Part shown: piece after piece, positions 32,048-40,980 of the stretch
Layout of the letters: the number at the start of each line of letters is the position of its first letter
Position numbering within the stretch: position 1 is the first letter of the stretch
Assembly: GCA_964561095.1 (NCBI GenBank)
Contig: CAZLNV010000002.1
Span: forward strand, 1 to 49,374
Source: CAZLNV01 sp964561095
Lineage (GTDB): Bacteria > Bacillota_I > Bacilli_A > RF39 > UBA660
DNA length: 49,374 bases
Reading direction: 5' to 3'
Position numbers and translations under genes: made by a program
The notes under the pieces: generated by a model
Databases searched by the model: none
What the model saw: the letters and a program-made list of their open reading frames with translations, nothing else
What the model was told of the DNA's origin: nothing

Positions 32048-33192
32048 TTATTTAACACTTCCAATATTTTAAAATTCTTACCTTCTAAATATTCTAAGGC
32101 TGCTCCCCCACCAGTAGAAATATAATAAAAACTCAAGCCATACTTTTTAACCGCGCTTCCAGTATCTCCGCCACATATAATTGTTTTTATTTTATTGGAA
32201 TTTAAGTATGTTAATAACTCTTTTGTGCCACTTTCATACTTTTCTTCTTCAAATTTTCCTAAAGGTCCATTCCAAACAACTAAATTTTCTATAGAAATCA
32301 AAGACTTATAAAATTCAACTGTTTTGTTTCCAATGTCAAGCCCAAGGTCTTCATCATTGAACTTGTCAAAATCTTTTTGGCCATTTTCAGTATAAAAGTC
32401 AACAGGAACTTCAATTTTATCTTTACTGTTTATTAATAGATCTTTACAATATTCTATTTTTTCATTATCAACTATACTTTTACCTACATTATATCCTAAT
32501 GCTTTTAAAAACGTAAAACACATACCACCGCCAAGCAGAATTTTACTACTACTTTTTACTAGATTTTCTATAACTTTCAATTTATCATCTACTTTGGCAC
32601 CGCCCAATATTACAACTTTATTATTATTCAATAAAGCTTCATTTAATTTATTTAATTCACTATCTACTAAAAATCCAGTGCAGCCACCAATATTTGAAGC
32701 TATTCCATAAGTTGAAGCATGCTCCCTATGTATACTTCCAAAAGCATCCATAACAAATTCATCTGCTAAACTAGCCCAATATTTTGATAATTCAAGATCA
32801 CATGAGCTTTCTAGATTATTAGGAATATCTTCATATCTAGTATTTTCAATTAAAAGAACTTCTTTTTCATTTAATAAATTAATCATTTCTTCTAATTTAT
32901 TTCCTCTAGTTTCTGAGCAAAATTTTACTTCCCTATTGAGTAATTTGCCAAGTTCAACACTTACAGGATATAAACTGCTATTTTTCTTATCTTCTTCACT
33001 CTTTACTTTTCCTAAATGAGACATAAGAATTATTTTGGCTTCAGATTCAATCAAATAATTAATTGTGTCTAAACTCATTACAATTCTATTATTATCTTCA
33101 ATTACACCATTATTAATAGGCACATTATAATCAACCCTAACCAATACTTTTTTACCTTTATAATATTCACGATCTTTAAGCATATAATTCAC
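32044..33192 (-). CDS. pgk: Phosphoglycerate kinase
   Basis: Transfers phosphate from 1,3-bisphosphoglycerate to ADP. 382 residues, a little under the usual 394. Motifs: VRVDYNVPINNG (N-domain substrate site), MSHLGK, the Arg-rich DAFGSIHREHASTYG, KVVILGGAKVDDKL, VVWNGPLGKFE and GGGDTGSAVKKYG at the hinge. Two start Mets are possible within four residues. It forms a two-gene unit with tpiA (ATGA-type overlap). About 280 noncoding bases with an old DUF1016 cassette remnant lie upstream. Confidence 0.96.
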   Translation of the reverse strand: MNYMLKDREYYKGKKVLVRVDYNVPINNGVIEDNNRIVMSLDTINYLIESEAKIILMSHLGKVKSEEDKKNSSLYPVSVELGKLLNREVKFCSETRGNKLEEMINLLNEKEVLLIENTRYEDIPNNLESSCDLELSKYWASLADEFVMDAFGSIHREHASTYGIASNIGGCTGFLVDSELNKLNEALLNNNKVVILGGAKVDDKLKVIENLVKSSSKILLGGGMCFTFLKALGYNVGKSIVDNEKIEYCKDLLINSKDKIEVPVDFYTENGQKDFDKFNDEDLGLDIGNKTVEFYKSLISIENLVVWNGPLGKFEEEKYESGTKELLTYLNSNKIKTIICGGDTGSAVKKYGLSFYYISTGGGAALEYLEGKNFKILEVLNK

Positions 33193-33274
33193 CTCTATAG
33201 TTATTATAAAATAAATAAAATAAATTATAAATTATTATTTAAAATGTTTACATTAATTAATAACTTTAACATAA

Positions 33275-33480
33275 TATATATTCTTTAGTAAATACTCTAG
33301 CATTAGAGCAATATTCCATTACAAATTTATTATCTTTATTTATAAAAATTAACATATCAAAAAAGACGCAAATAAGTAAAACTAGACTTTATGCATCTTT
33401 TTATTTAACAAAAGTTATTTATGTTATATAGAAACAAAATTATATTTTGATACTAATAAAAGTTATTTAAATTTAATTTA
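33275..33480. repeat. Gene-less copy of the DUF1016 cassette (copy 2)
   Basis: The first 63 bases match the 3' end of the DUF1016 gene (22431-22492) and from 33349 on they match the sequence upstream of that gene (23339-23474); the roughly 850 bases between are missing. Similarity is high but not perfect, so the event is not recent. The hairpin of the right flank is kept (arms near 33362 and 33396, with a G-T pair). It now lies just after the LamG surface-protein gene, whose TAA stop codon falls on the last bases of the repeat. The rest of 33193-33477 shows no gene. Confidence 0.78.
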
Positions 33481-34893
33481 TTGTAGTCCAAATCTCATTT
33501 TATCAGTTTCATAATTAGATTTTATTTCGTCTGCTGTTAATGCGCGATTATATACTCTAAATGCATACATTTTTCCGGAAAAGTATGTTCCACTGGCTCT
33601 TTTACCAATATATGAATTACTATCTGTCCAAGTCCAATAACTCGAACTACTTAACGCCGAAATTTCATTATTATTTATTTTTAAAATTTTACTTGAAGCT
33701 GAGTTAGCCGTCAAAGATACAGCATAAATTGTATTTGATGACTGATTTTTCTGAAATAATACCCTTGAAGTAGCAATGGAAGTTATATAGCCTTGTGAGT
33801 AAACACCAAAACTTATTTTATTAGTAAAATCTCCAAAAATTATTTGATTAGTTGTAATACTTGAAGTCAAAAATATAAATTCATATGTCTTAGGAAGTGC
33901 ACTTGTTAAATTTGGTAATTGCACAAAGTCATCTGTTCCGTCAAACGATAAATAATTTGCTCCAAAAGTTGCACCAGTTATTGTACCATTGTTGCTATTC
34001 CCACTTAAATCATACCACGAAGTTGCACTTGCATTATGTCCTGTGCTTGAATTATTAATTCCATCATATAGCAAAGCCAAATCAGTTGAAATATACCAAT
34101 TTGCTGTTAAAGTTGCATTTGATGTACCCATAGTAAATGTACTGCCATTAATTGAAGAACCCGTTCCAACAAGTGACCATCCAGCAAATATATAACCGGT
34201 TTTTGTTGGGGACTCTATTTGTAAAGTATCACCAGTATCTAATGAAGCTACCGAACTTCCATTTAAAACTCCACCTCTTGAGTCAATAAAAAGTGTATAA
34301 GCGTATTCATCTGAACTTTGGTATGCGTATTTTTTAGCAGTTGCTACTTGCAAGTATCCCGAAAATCCCATTCCCCTTGTAGAATTTTGATTACTTCCAG
34401 TCTCATTTAATCCAATAGTAAATGTGTATGTATGAACCCCATTACCAATAAATTTACCATTATTTCCAATTTGTGAAGTAGAAGTAGGTACTACCACATT
34501 AGTGGCAGAAGCCAATACACCTGTATCTGTCTTAGTACCACTTAATGAGTATACAAATTCACTATCAGCATTCGCTGTTAAAGTATTTTGTCTAACCACT
34601 AAGTATATACTATATTCCATTTCATATTGATCACTTGCATCTGACCTGGTAATTGTAAACTCTTTTATATCTGTAGTTCCCGGAAAAATATTGCTTAATT
34701 CTATTTCACTTCCATCAGCAAAAACCACATTACCTAAATTTTTTATTCCTACGTTCATAGATGAACCAACTGGATTAATGACAATTACGTTAAAATACGC
34801 GTAAGTTACCCCAATAATTCCGAGCAATAATAAAAGTATTATGCTTATTGCTAATATAGTATTTGATTTTTTGCTTATATTTAATTTTTCCAT
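33478..34893 (-). CDS. TasA/camelysin-like surface protein with InlB-type repeat and LamG domain
   Basis: 471 residues. The N-terminus has a hydrophobic signal/anchor (about 10-33) ending GVTYAYF, the type handled by SipW signal peptidases, then a TasA/CalY-like beta-sandwich (about 35-190, with NIFPGTTDIKEFTI). Next is a Listeria-Bacteroides (InlB B) repeat (about 195-268, with GYIFAGWS and LTANW). Last is a LamG/concanavalin-like domain (about 275-462, with WYDLSGNSNNGTI, YLSFDGTDDFV and the closing FRVYNRALTADEI). It is likely an extracellular matrix or adhesion protein binding sugars. It has no LPXTG-type signal. The start at 34893 is chosen over a TTG two codons earlier. It follows the smaller TasA-like gene by 38 bases. 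Confidence 0.85.
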   Translation of the reverse strand: MEKLNISKKSNTILAISIILLLLLGIIGVTYAYFNVIVINPVGSSMNVGIKNLGNVVFADGSEIELSNIFPGTTDIKEFTITRSDASDQYEMEYSIYLVVRQNTLTANADSEFVYSLSGTKTDTGVLASATNVVVPTSTSQIGNNGKFIGNGVHTYTFTIGLNETGSNQNSTRGMGFSGYLQVATAKKYAYQSSDEYAYTLFIDSRGGVLNGSSVASLDTGDTLQIESPTKTGYIFAGWSLVGTGSSINGSTFTMGTSNATLTANWYISTDLALLYDGINNSSTGHNASATSWYDLSGNSNNGTITGATFGANYLSFDGTDDFVQLPNLTSALPKTYEFIFLTSSITTNQIIFGDFTNKISFGVYSQGYITSIATSRVLFQKNQSSNTIYAVSLTANSASSKILKINNNEISALSSSSYWTWTDSNSYIGKRASGTYFSGKMYAFRVYNRALTADEIKSNYETDKMRFGLQ

Positions 34894-34931
34894 AATCAAG
34901 ATTCCTTCCTTAAATTGAGTATTTGATTTTT

Positions 34932-35477
34932 CTATTGAATTTCTTCATAAGCTTCCATAGTTAATCTTGCTCGATAAGTTGCCCCCATATTTTCAATTTG
35001 ATTGTAATTTCTATTTTTATATGTCATAGTTAGTGTATAAGTTTGAGTAGTAGAAACAGGTATTGTTGCTGCTTCAACTAATGCTCCTGTGGTAGCTGGA
35101 ATTAATGTTTCACTTTTTGCTCCTCCACCATTTGTTGAACTTAGTGTATACACAAAATCACTACCTGTTATTGTTGTTTCTATATCAGTCATTATAATAT
35201 CATAGTATATTGTCTTGCTTGCACGATTTATAACTGAAAAAGTTTTTGAAATAGATTGTCCTGGCATTAAATCGCTCATTGTAAAATATTCACCATCTAA
35301 AAATTCTATTTTTAAATTTGCTGTTGTTACATTGATTGACGAAGCATTATCATTACCGGAAATATTAATACTTAAATATGCAAATGTTAGTCCCACAGCA
35401 GCGCTTACTAAGCCGACTACACCCATTGTCGCTAATAATAGTTTTTTATTATCAATTTTTATTTCTTTTATATTCAT
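34932..35477 (-). CDS. TasA/camelysin-like secreted protein
   Basis: 181 residues. A hydrophobic signal at about 14-35 ending GLTFAYLS, the SipW-type pattern, is followed by one beta-sandwich domain with DLMPGQSISKTFSVIN and a C-terminal YRARLTMEAYEE. This is the fold of TasA (biofilm fibre) and CalY/camelysin proteins. With the neighbouring longer TasA-LamG protein it could form a fibre plus an adhesive tip (inference). SipW itself is not in the window. Both genes lie between gapA and pgk, with their own promoter. Confidence 0.82.
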   Translation of the reverse strand: MNIKEIKIDNKKLLLATMGVVGLVSAAVGLTFAYLSINISGNDNASSINVTTANLKIEFLDGEYFTMSDLMPGQSISKTFSVINRASKTIYYDIIMTDIETTITGSDFVYTLSSTNGGGAKSETLIPATTGALVEAATIPVSTTQTYTLTMTYKNRNYNQIENMGATYRARLTMEAYEEIQ

Positions 35478-35493
35478 ACCAAAGACCTTTCAT

Positions 35494-35521
35494 ATTTTAT
35501 AAAATAATTTTATCATAACAA
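35494..35521 (-). promoter_or_regulatory. Promoter of the TasA-like genes
   Basis: On the minus strand: -35 TTGTTA (35521-35516), 16-base spacer, -10 TAAAAT (35499-35494), directly after the gapA terminator and about 17 bases ahead of the ATG at 35477. Confidence 0.6.
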
Positions 35522-35523
35522 TT

Positions 35524-35554
35524 AAAAAAATTAAACTTTTAGTTTAATTTTTTT
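35524..35554 (-). terminator. Terminator of gapA
   Basis: A 13-base-pair stem, AAAAAAATTAAAC and its complement, with a five-base loop (35537-35541) and T/A runs on both sides. On the minus strand it lies just after the gapA stop codon. Confidence 0.85.
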
Positions 35555-35562
35555 ATTCATTT

Positions 35563-36555
35563 CTATATATTCATTACATATTTTAATGTTCTTATCATTT
35601 GCGCAGTATATCCCATTTCGTTATCATACCAAGCAACTACTTTAATTAAATTATTATCAATTACATTTGTTAATAATCCATCTACTAAAGCTCCTGTTTT
35701 GTTGCCAATAATATCACTACTTACTATAGGTAAAGACGTGACTTTTATAGTATCACTTGAATTATCTCTAAACATATTATTAATTTCTTCTATGGTTGGT
35801 GTTTTTTCTACCTCCACGGTTAAATCAACTAGTGAACCATCACCAACTGGCACTCTAAAAGCAGAACCGTCTAACTTTCCTTCTAACTCTGGAATAACCT
35901 TTCCTATTGTAGAAGCAGCTCCTGTAGAAGTTGGTATTATGTTTAAAGATGCAGCTCTTCCTCTTCTGCTTAAAATACCTTTTTTATGCGGTATATCTAA
36001 AGTCTCTTGATCATTAGTCATAGCATGAATTGTAGACATGAATCCTCTTTTAACTTTATAGTTTTTATTTAATAAGTTTAGAACTGGTGCTAAACAATTT
36101 GTTGTACAACTTGCTGCTGATATTATTACGTCTTCTTTATTTAAAATGTTTTCATTAACTCCATAAACTATAGTTTTAGCATCATCTTTTGAAGGTGCTG
36201 ATATTATTACCTTTTTAGCACCAGCATTTATGTGCGCCATACACTTTTCTTTTGAAGTAAATACTCCTGTACATTCTAATACAATATCAACATTATGTTC
36301 TTTCCAAGGAATATTTAAAGGCTCTTTTTCGCTATATATTTTTATTTCTTTTCCATTTACTGTAATACTATTCTCTGTATATCCAATCACTTCGTTGGAT
36401 TTTCCATATATAGAATCATATTTATATAAATATGCCAATTGTTCTGCATCTGTTAAATCATTAATAGCAACTACTTCAACATCATTCATTTTACTTATTA
36501 ATCTTAATGCACATCTTCCAATTCTTCCAAATCCATTAATTCCTACTTTTATCAT
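35563..36555 (-). CDS. gapA: Glyceraldehyde-3-phosphate dehydrogenase
   Basis: 330 residues. NAD-binding N-terminus KVGINGFGRIGRCALR, active site SAASCTTNCLAP (catalytic Cys near residue 150; the usual Asn of SNASC is Ala here), catalytic His in STIHAMTNDQ, phosphate sites RRGRAAS and SGSTGAA-type STGAAST, and the C-terminal WYDNEMGYT. Asp after the Rossmann second strand (INDLTD) suggests NAD rather than NADP. It follows the nucleoside kinase gene by 12 bases. Confidence 0.97.
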   Translation of the reverse strand: MIKVGINGFGRIGRCALRLISKMNDVEVVAINDLTDAEQLAYLYKYDSIYGKSNEVIGYTENSITVNGKEIKIYSEKEPLNIPWKEHNVDIVLECTGVFTSKEKCMAHINAGAKKVIISAPSKDDAKTIVYGVNENILNKEDVIISAASCTTNCLAPVLNLLNKNYKVKRGFMSTIHAMTNDQETLDIPHKKGILSRRGRAASLNIIPTSTGAASTIGKVIPELEGKLDGSAFRVPVGDGSLVDLTVEVEKTPTIEEINNMFRDNSSDTIKVTSLPIVSSDIIGNKTGALVDGLLTNVIDNNLIKVVAWYDNEMGYTAQMIRTLKYVMNI

Positions 36556-36567
36556 TTTATCTCCTTT

Positions 36568-38214
36568 TTATTCAAAATAACTTTTACCTAAAAATTCTCT
36601 TAATACACTCATTTCAGGAATGCCATCATCTGGTATACAAAAGAAATTTTTAATAAATTTAATTAATCTTAATGCTTCCTCGTAATTTTCATTTTCAGGT
36701 CCAATAGAATATAATAATGGTTCAACATATGTTCTTAATGCATTTATTTCATACATAAGTGCAGAATTATATAGTGCATCTGCTTCATTTTGGTATGGAA
36801 ATACATATTTTTCTTCACTATTTCGCATAAGTTTCCATCTTTTGATAGTTTCATCTACATTATAACCCCTACTTCTGTTATCTCTTACTATTCTTCTTAT
36901 TAATCTTAAATCGGTAGTTGATATATGGTTATGTCTATCCATCCCAAGAGGAGTAAATGGTGAAACATATATTTTAAATTTATTAGTTTTACTTATTGAT
37001 TTTGTTAATTCTTCATTTAATGTATGTAAACCTTCCACTATTATTATGCTATCTTTTTCTAATTTTAATGCATTTGTTTTATATTCTTTTTCTCCAGTTA
37101 AAAAGTTAAAAGTCGGCATTTTTACTTCTTTATAATTAAGCAAATCTTTTAATTGTTTATTAAATAATTTTATGTCTATAGCATCTAGTGATTCAAAATC
37201 ATAATTGCCGGATTCATCTTTAGGTGTTTCATTTCTGTTTTTATAGTAATCATCCAAAGAAATAGTAAAAGGATTTTTTCCATATTCTTTTAATTTTAAA
37301 GCTATTTTTTTAGATACAGTTGTTTTTCCAGAACAAGATGGACCTCCAATTAATATCATTTTAACTGACTTTTTTGATATAGCTGTTTTAATTATATTGG
37401 TAATTTCTTCTTCCTGCATCATTTCATTTATTTTTATAAATTCAGTTATTTTCCCTATTGAAGCTAACTTATTTATATCAGAAGCATAAGAGACACCAAC
37501 TTTTTTCATTTTATCTTCATAATCTTTAAATACATTTAATACTTTAATGTAATGATTGTAAGGTGGTATTAGATTATCCTTACCTTTAGGATACATTAAA
37601 ACTACACCATTAGGACTTATATATTTTAAATCAAATTTATTAAGTATAGATGTAGATGTTGGTAAAAAATAGTAAAAGTAATTATAATAGCCTAGTAATT
37701 CATAAAAAATTACATAATCATTAGAAATTTGATTATATAAATCTGTTTTTTCTAGTTCTCCATTTTTCTTAAAATATTCTATGGCTTTCTTTTTTGGTAT
37801 AGCAGTTTTTTGAATATTTATATCCAAATCTATTATTTCTTTCATTTTCTTTTTAATTTTTATTACATCTTCTTTTGTTATCTTACCATTTACAGTTGTA
37901 TATATTGCTTTATCTAATGAATGCTTTATTCTAACTACTACCTTCTCACCAAATAACTCTTTTATAGCTACGATGTATACAAATTGGAGCCCAGATCTAT
38001 AAATTTTACCACCAACTTTATCAGATATTTTTATAAAATTTATTTCAGCATCTTCTGTTATTTTATGTGATAATTCAACTATTTCTCCATCTATAGAAGC
38101 AGCAATTATGTCGCTAGAAGTGCCCAAAATTTTAATTAAATCGCTAACAATAATATCCTTTTTTACTATTATTTCTTTTCCACTATCTATTTTTAATTTT
38201 ATTTGATCACTCAT
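36568..38214 (-). CDS. TGS-containing nucleoside (uridine-type) kinase
   Basis: 548 residues. An N-terminal TGS-like domain (about 1-62) and a region resembling the second additional domain of threonyl-tRNA synthetase (about 65-270) precede a uridine kinase/phosphoribulokinase domain (about 280-490) with Walker A GGPSCSGKTTVSKK, the SLDDYYKNR substrate segment and VEGLHTLNEEL. This ThrRS-like plus kinase layout is a recognised family of uncharacterised nucleoside kinases in Firmicutes and other groups. The start at 38214 has AGGAG five bases upstream; an ATG six codons earlier would put that site inside the gene. It probably shares a transcript with gapA. Confidence 0.88.
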   Translation of the reverse strand: MSDQIKLKIDSGKEIIVKKDIIVSDLIKILGTSSDIIAASIDGEIVELSHKITEDAEINFIKISDKVGGKIYRSGLQFVYIVAIKELFGEKVVVRIKHSLDKAIYTTVNGKITKEDVIKIKKKMKEIIDLDINIQKTAIPKKKAIEYFKKNGELEKTDLYNQISNDYVIFYELLGYYNYFYYFLPTSTSILNKFDLKYISPNGVVLMYPKGKDNLIPPYNHYIKVLNVFKDYEDKMKKVGVSYASDINKLASIGKITEFIKINEMMQEEEITNIIKTAISKKSVKMILIGGPSCSGKTTVSKKIALKLKEYGKNPFTISLDDYYKNRNETPKDESGNYDFESLDAIDIKLFNKQLKDLLNYKEVKMPTFNFLTGEKEYKTNALKLEKDSIIIVEGLHTLNEELTKSISKTNKFKIYVSPFTPLGMDRHNHISTTDLRLIRRIVRDNRSRGYNVDETIKRWKLMRNSEEKYVFPYQNEADALYNSALMYEINALRTYVEPLLYSIGPENENYEEALRLIKFIKNFFCIPDDGIPEMSVLREFLGKSYFE

Positions 38215-38308
38215 ATGCTCTCCTATTATCATTCTTATTTTACCAAATAATTGTTAATTTGTGAATAAATTTATTATTTATTACTAAATATATTATTAGG
38301 AGAGAATT

Positions 38309-38878
38309 ATGAATATGATACCTACAGTAATTGAAAAAAATAGTAATGGAGAAAGAGTGTATGACTTATACTCTAGGCTATTAAAAGATAGAATTATTTT
38401 TATTGATGGAGAAATAACCGATAATACTGCAAACATAGTAATTGGAGAATTATTATATTTAAATTCTAAAAGCGAAAAAGATATAAACATTTATATTAAT
38501 AGTCCAGGCGGTTCAGTAACTGCCGGGATGGCTATATATGACACTATCAATTTTGTAAAATGTGATGTGTCAATAATATGCATCGGGTTGTGTGCTTCAA
38601 TGGCGGCTTTTATTTTATCAAGCGGAACTAAGGGAAAAAGATATGCTCTTAAAAATTCTGAAATTATGATTCATCAACCCATCGGGGGTGCTCAAGGTCA
38701 AGCAACTGAAATAAAAATTGCTGCAGAAAGAATTATAAAAATAAAGAAAAAACTAGCAAAAATGCTAGCTAATAACACTGGAAAATCACTTATCAAAATT
38801 GAAAAAGATGTAGAAAGAGATTATTTTATGGATGCTAATGAAGCCCTTGATTACGGAATAATTGATAAAATACTATAA
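38309..38878 (+). CDS. clpP: ATP-dependent Clp protease proteolytic subunit
   Basis: 189 residues, forming the barrel of ClpCP/ClpXP. The catalytic triad is Ser97 in GLCASMAAF, His122 in EIMIHQPIGG and Asp171 in RDYFMDANEA. IGELLYL and NSPGGSVTAG are as in the family. The usual short N-terminal propeptide is visible. AGGAG lies six bases before the ATG at 38309. It is the only plus-strand gene in this part and converges on whiA with one base between the stops. Confidence 0.97.
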   Translation: MNMIPTVIEKNSNGERVYDLYSRLLKDRIIFIDGEITDNTANIVIGELLYLNSKSEKDINIYINSPGGSVTAGMAIYDTINFVKCDVSIICIGLCASMAAFILSSGTKGKRYALKNSEIMIHQPIGGAQGQATEIKIAAERIIKIKKKLAKMLANNTGKSLIKIEKDVERDYFMDANEALDYGIIDKIL

Positions 38879-38879
38879 A

Positions 38880-39818
38880 TTAATAATCGAAATAATCCTC
38901 TTCACCTTTACTTATTATTTCTTTTATTTTTCTAAATCTATGATTTATACCACTTTTAGTAATTTTTTTGCCAGTTTCTAAACTTATTATTTCCGCAAGT
39001 TCTGCCATAGAACTTTCAGGATATTTTTCTTTATAAATGCATAACTCTTGTATTTTTTCATCTAACATATCAAAATCTTTTAATTCTTTTAATTTATGTA
39101 TATCCTCAACTTGCTTCATAGAAGTTTCAACTATTTTATCTATATTAGCTTGTTCACAATTATTAAGCCTATTAGTCATGTTTTTATGGTCTCTATATAT
39201 TCTGATATCCTCATAATAAAATAAAGAGTTATATGCATTTAACAATTTAATAAAATCACTTATTCTTTCTGATTCTTTCATATAAACCATGTAGTTTTGA
39301 TTTCTTTTAATAACTTTACTATTAAAATATATTTCATTTAGTAAATTATTAACAAAGTAAGCAGTTTCTTTATTTTTCACCATTAATTCAGCATGATATC
39401 TCGAAGTTTTTGGATCATTTATACTTCCACAAGCAAAGAAAATTCCTCTTATATAAGAATATTTATCTTCTAAAGTATCAACTATATATTCTTCAGGCAC
39501 ATATATTCTTTTATTATTTTTAAAAATAGATAAATCTTTCAATATAAGATCATATTTTTCTTTTATAATTATAATTACTATTGAGCTTTTTTTAAAATTA
39601 TTTTGCTCTGTTTTTTCCATAATAATATCAATATGATATAGTTCTTTTATAAGTTTATATATTCTCCTAGCAACACTTAATGTTTCAAAATAAATTTTTA
39701 TTTCTTCATTTTCAAATGTTCCAATAACATTAATGATTGCAGATAATTCGGCAATCATCTCTGACTGAGAATAAATATTATTTGATATCTCATTTTTTAT
39801 ATTAGACGTAAAAGACAT
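38880..39818 (-). CDS. whiA: WhiA-type transcription regulator
   Basis: 312 residues. It starts MSFTSNIKNEISN, has the LAGLIDADG-like N-terminal domains (about 1-200, with SYIRGIFFACGSINDPKT and YHAEL) and a C-terminal helix-turn-helix (about 225-305, with NCEQANIDKIVE, SSMAELAEIIS and KSGINHRFRKIKEI). In Actinobacteria WhiA acts in sporulation; in Bacilli it affects division and chromosome segregation. The start at 39818 has AGGTGG just upstream; 23 more codons are open. It follows the M23 gene by one base, linking it to ftsEX. It lacks the usual rapZ and yvcK neighbours. Confidence 0.93.
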   Translation of the reverse strand: MSFTSNIKNEISNNIYSQSEMIAELSAIINVIGTFENEEIKIYFETLSVARRIYKLIKELYHIDIIMEKTEQNNFKKSSIVIIIIKEKYDLILKDLSIFKNNKRIYVPEEYIVDTLEDKYSYIRGIFFACGSINDPKTSRYHAELMVKNKETAYFVNNLLNEIYFNSKVIKRNQNYMVYMKESERISDFIKLLNAYNSLFYYEDIRIYRDHKNMTNRLNNCEQANIDKIVETSMKQVEDIHKLKELKDFDMLDEKIQELCIYKEKYPESSMAELAEIISLETGKKITKSGINHRFRKIKEIISKGEEDYFDY

Positions 39819-39819
39819 T

Positions 39820-40980
39820 TTACCACCTCGAATAAAATCTAGATCCCTTAGCAGGAAAGTAAATAAAATTTCTTGGATCTTGAGCATTATTTCTATTTGT
39901 TGTCCAACCTTCTAAGATACCAAAATGCAAGTGTGCTCCGGTCGTACAATCATCATATACTTGTGTTGTTTTTCCGCCGCCTGAATAACCTATTACTGTA
40001 TTAATATTTACATAATCATTCTTTTTAACATTAAATGACACTAGATGCATATAGACTGTAGTATATCTTTTCCCGCCTATATTGTGGTCTATATAAATCA
40101 TATTTCCACCACAACTATTTCTTCCAGAAACTACTGCAACTTTTCCTGCAGCTGCAGCATATACCTTTGTCCATTCAGGAATTGCAATATCTATTCCTCT
40201 ATGATAACCTTTTTCACCATTAACAGTTCTCCAACCAAAATTACTACTAACTCTGCCCGAAATTAAAGGTCTTACAAATCCATTACTATAAGGAATACTC
40301 GTACATGTAGTTAAATCTTCATCTAGTTTACATCCTTCACTTTCATAAAATTCTATTTCTGCTTCAAATATTTTTATTTCTTCGTTTACAGATAATTTTT
40401 CATCATCCAAATCATCCAACGTTAAATTAAGAGTTAATAATTTTTTTTGAAATGACTTTATTTGATTTTCTAAATCACTAATTTTAACTTTTAAATCTTT
40501 TTGTAATTGCTTATTTTGTTCAATCATATCATACATTTCATCTATTAATTTATCATTATAATCACTTAACTGCTCAACAACAGTCATTCTATATATAAAG
40601 TCAGTAAAACTTGTAGCATTAAAAACATATTCTAAAAATACACTTTCTCCGTTTGCTACTTGAATAAACCTTAATAGTTCGTCTATTTCTTTATTTTTTT
40701 CTATTATTTCTTCATTTAATTCATCTATTTTTTCTCTTGCTGCTTGTATATCATCTTCGCATTTTTCTATTGATTTACTTGCACTAGATATATCACTATT
40801 ATATTGTGCAACTTTTCTTTTAGTTGCCGCTCTTTGAGCCTCTATTGCTTTTTGATTAGCTATAGTTTCAGCTAATTCTTGTTTTAAATCTCTTAATGTT
40901 TTTGCTTCGGTATTTACTGGCATCATAAAAATTAATGAAATACTAAAAATACAAATAATAATTCCTAATATTTTCTTCAT
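39820..40980 (-). CDS. FtsEX-linked M23 peptidoglycan hydrolase
   Basis: 386 residues: signal peptide (1-26, ending NTEA), a long coiled coil (about 27-235), and a LytM/M23 endopeptidase domain (about 245-380) with the zinc ligands in YHRGIDIA and GAHLHFG. The coiled coil plus hydrolase is the layout of EnvC/PcsB-type partners that FtsX activates. It lies directly after ftsX and ftsE with a one-base overlap, which supports an FtsEX-controlled cell-wall cleavage role at division. Two Cys pairs occur (GCKLDEDLTTC and SCGG/DDC), allowing disulfides. Confidence 0.92.
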   Translation of the reverse strand: MKKILGIIICIFSISLIFMMPVNTEAKTLRDLKQELAETIANQKAIEAQRAATKRKVAQYNSDISSASKSIEKCEDDIQAAREKIDELNEEIIEKNKEIDELLRFIQVANGESVFLEYVFNATSFTDFIYRMTVVEQLSDYNDKLIDEMYDMIEQNKQLQKDLKVKISDLENQIKSFQKKLLTLNLTLDDLDDEKLSVNEEIKIFEAEIEFYESEGCKLDEDLTTCTSIPYSNGFVRPLISGRVSSNFGWRTVNGEKGYHRGIDIAIPEWTKVYAAAAGKVAVVSGRNSCGGNMIYIDHNIGGKRYTTVYMHLVSFNVKKNDYVNINTVIGYSGGGKTTQVYDDCTTGAHLHFGILEGWTTNRNNAQDPRNFIYFPAKGSRFYSRW

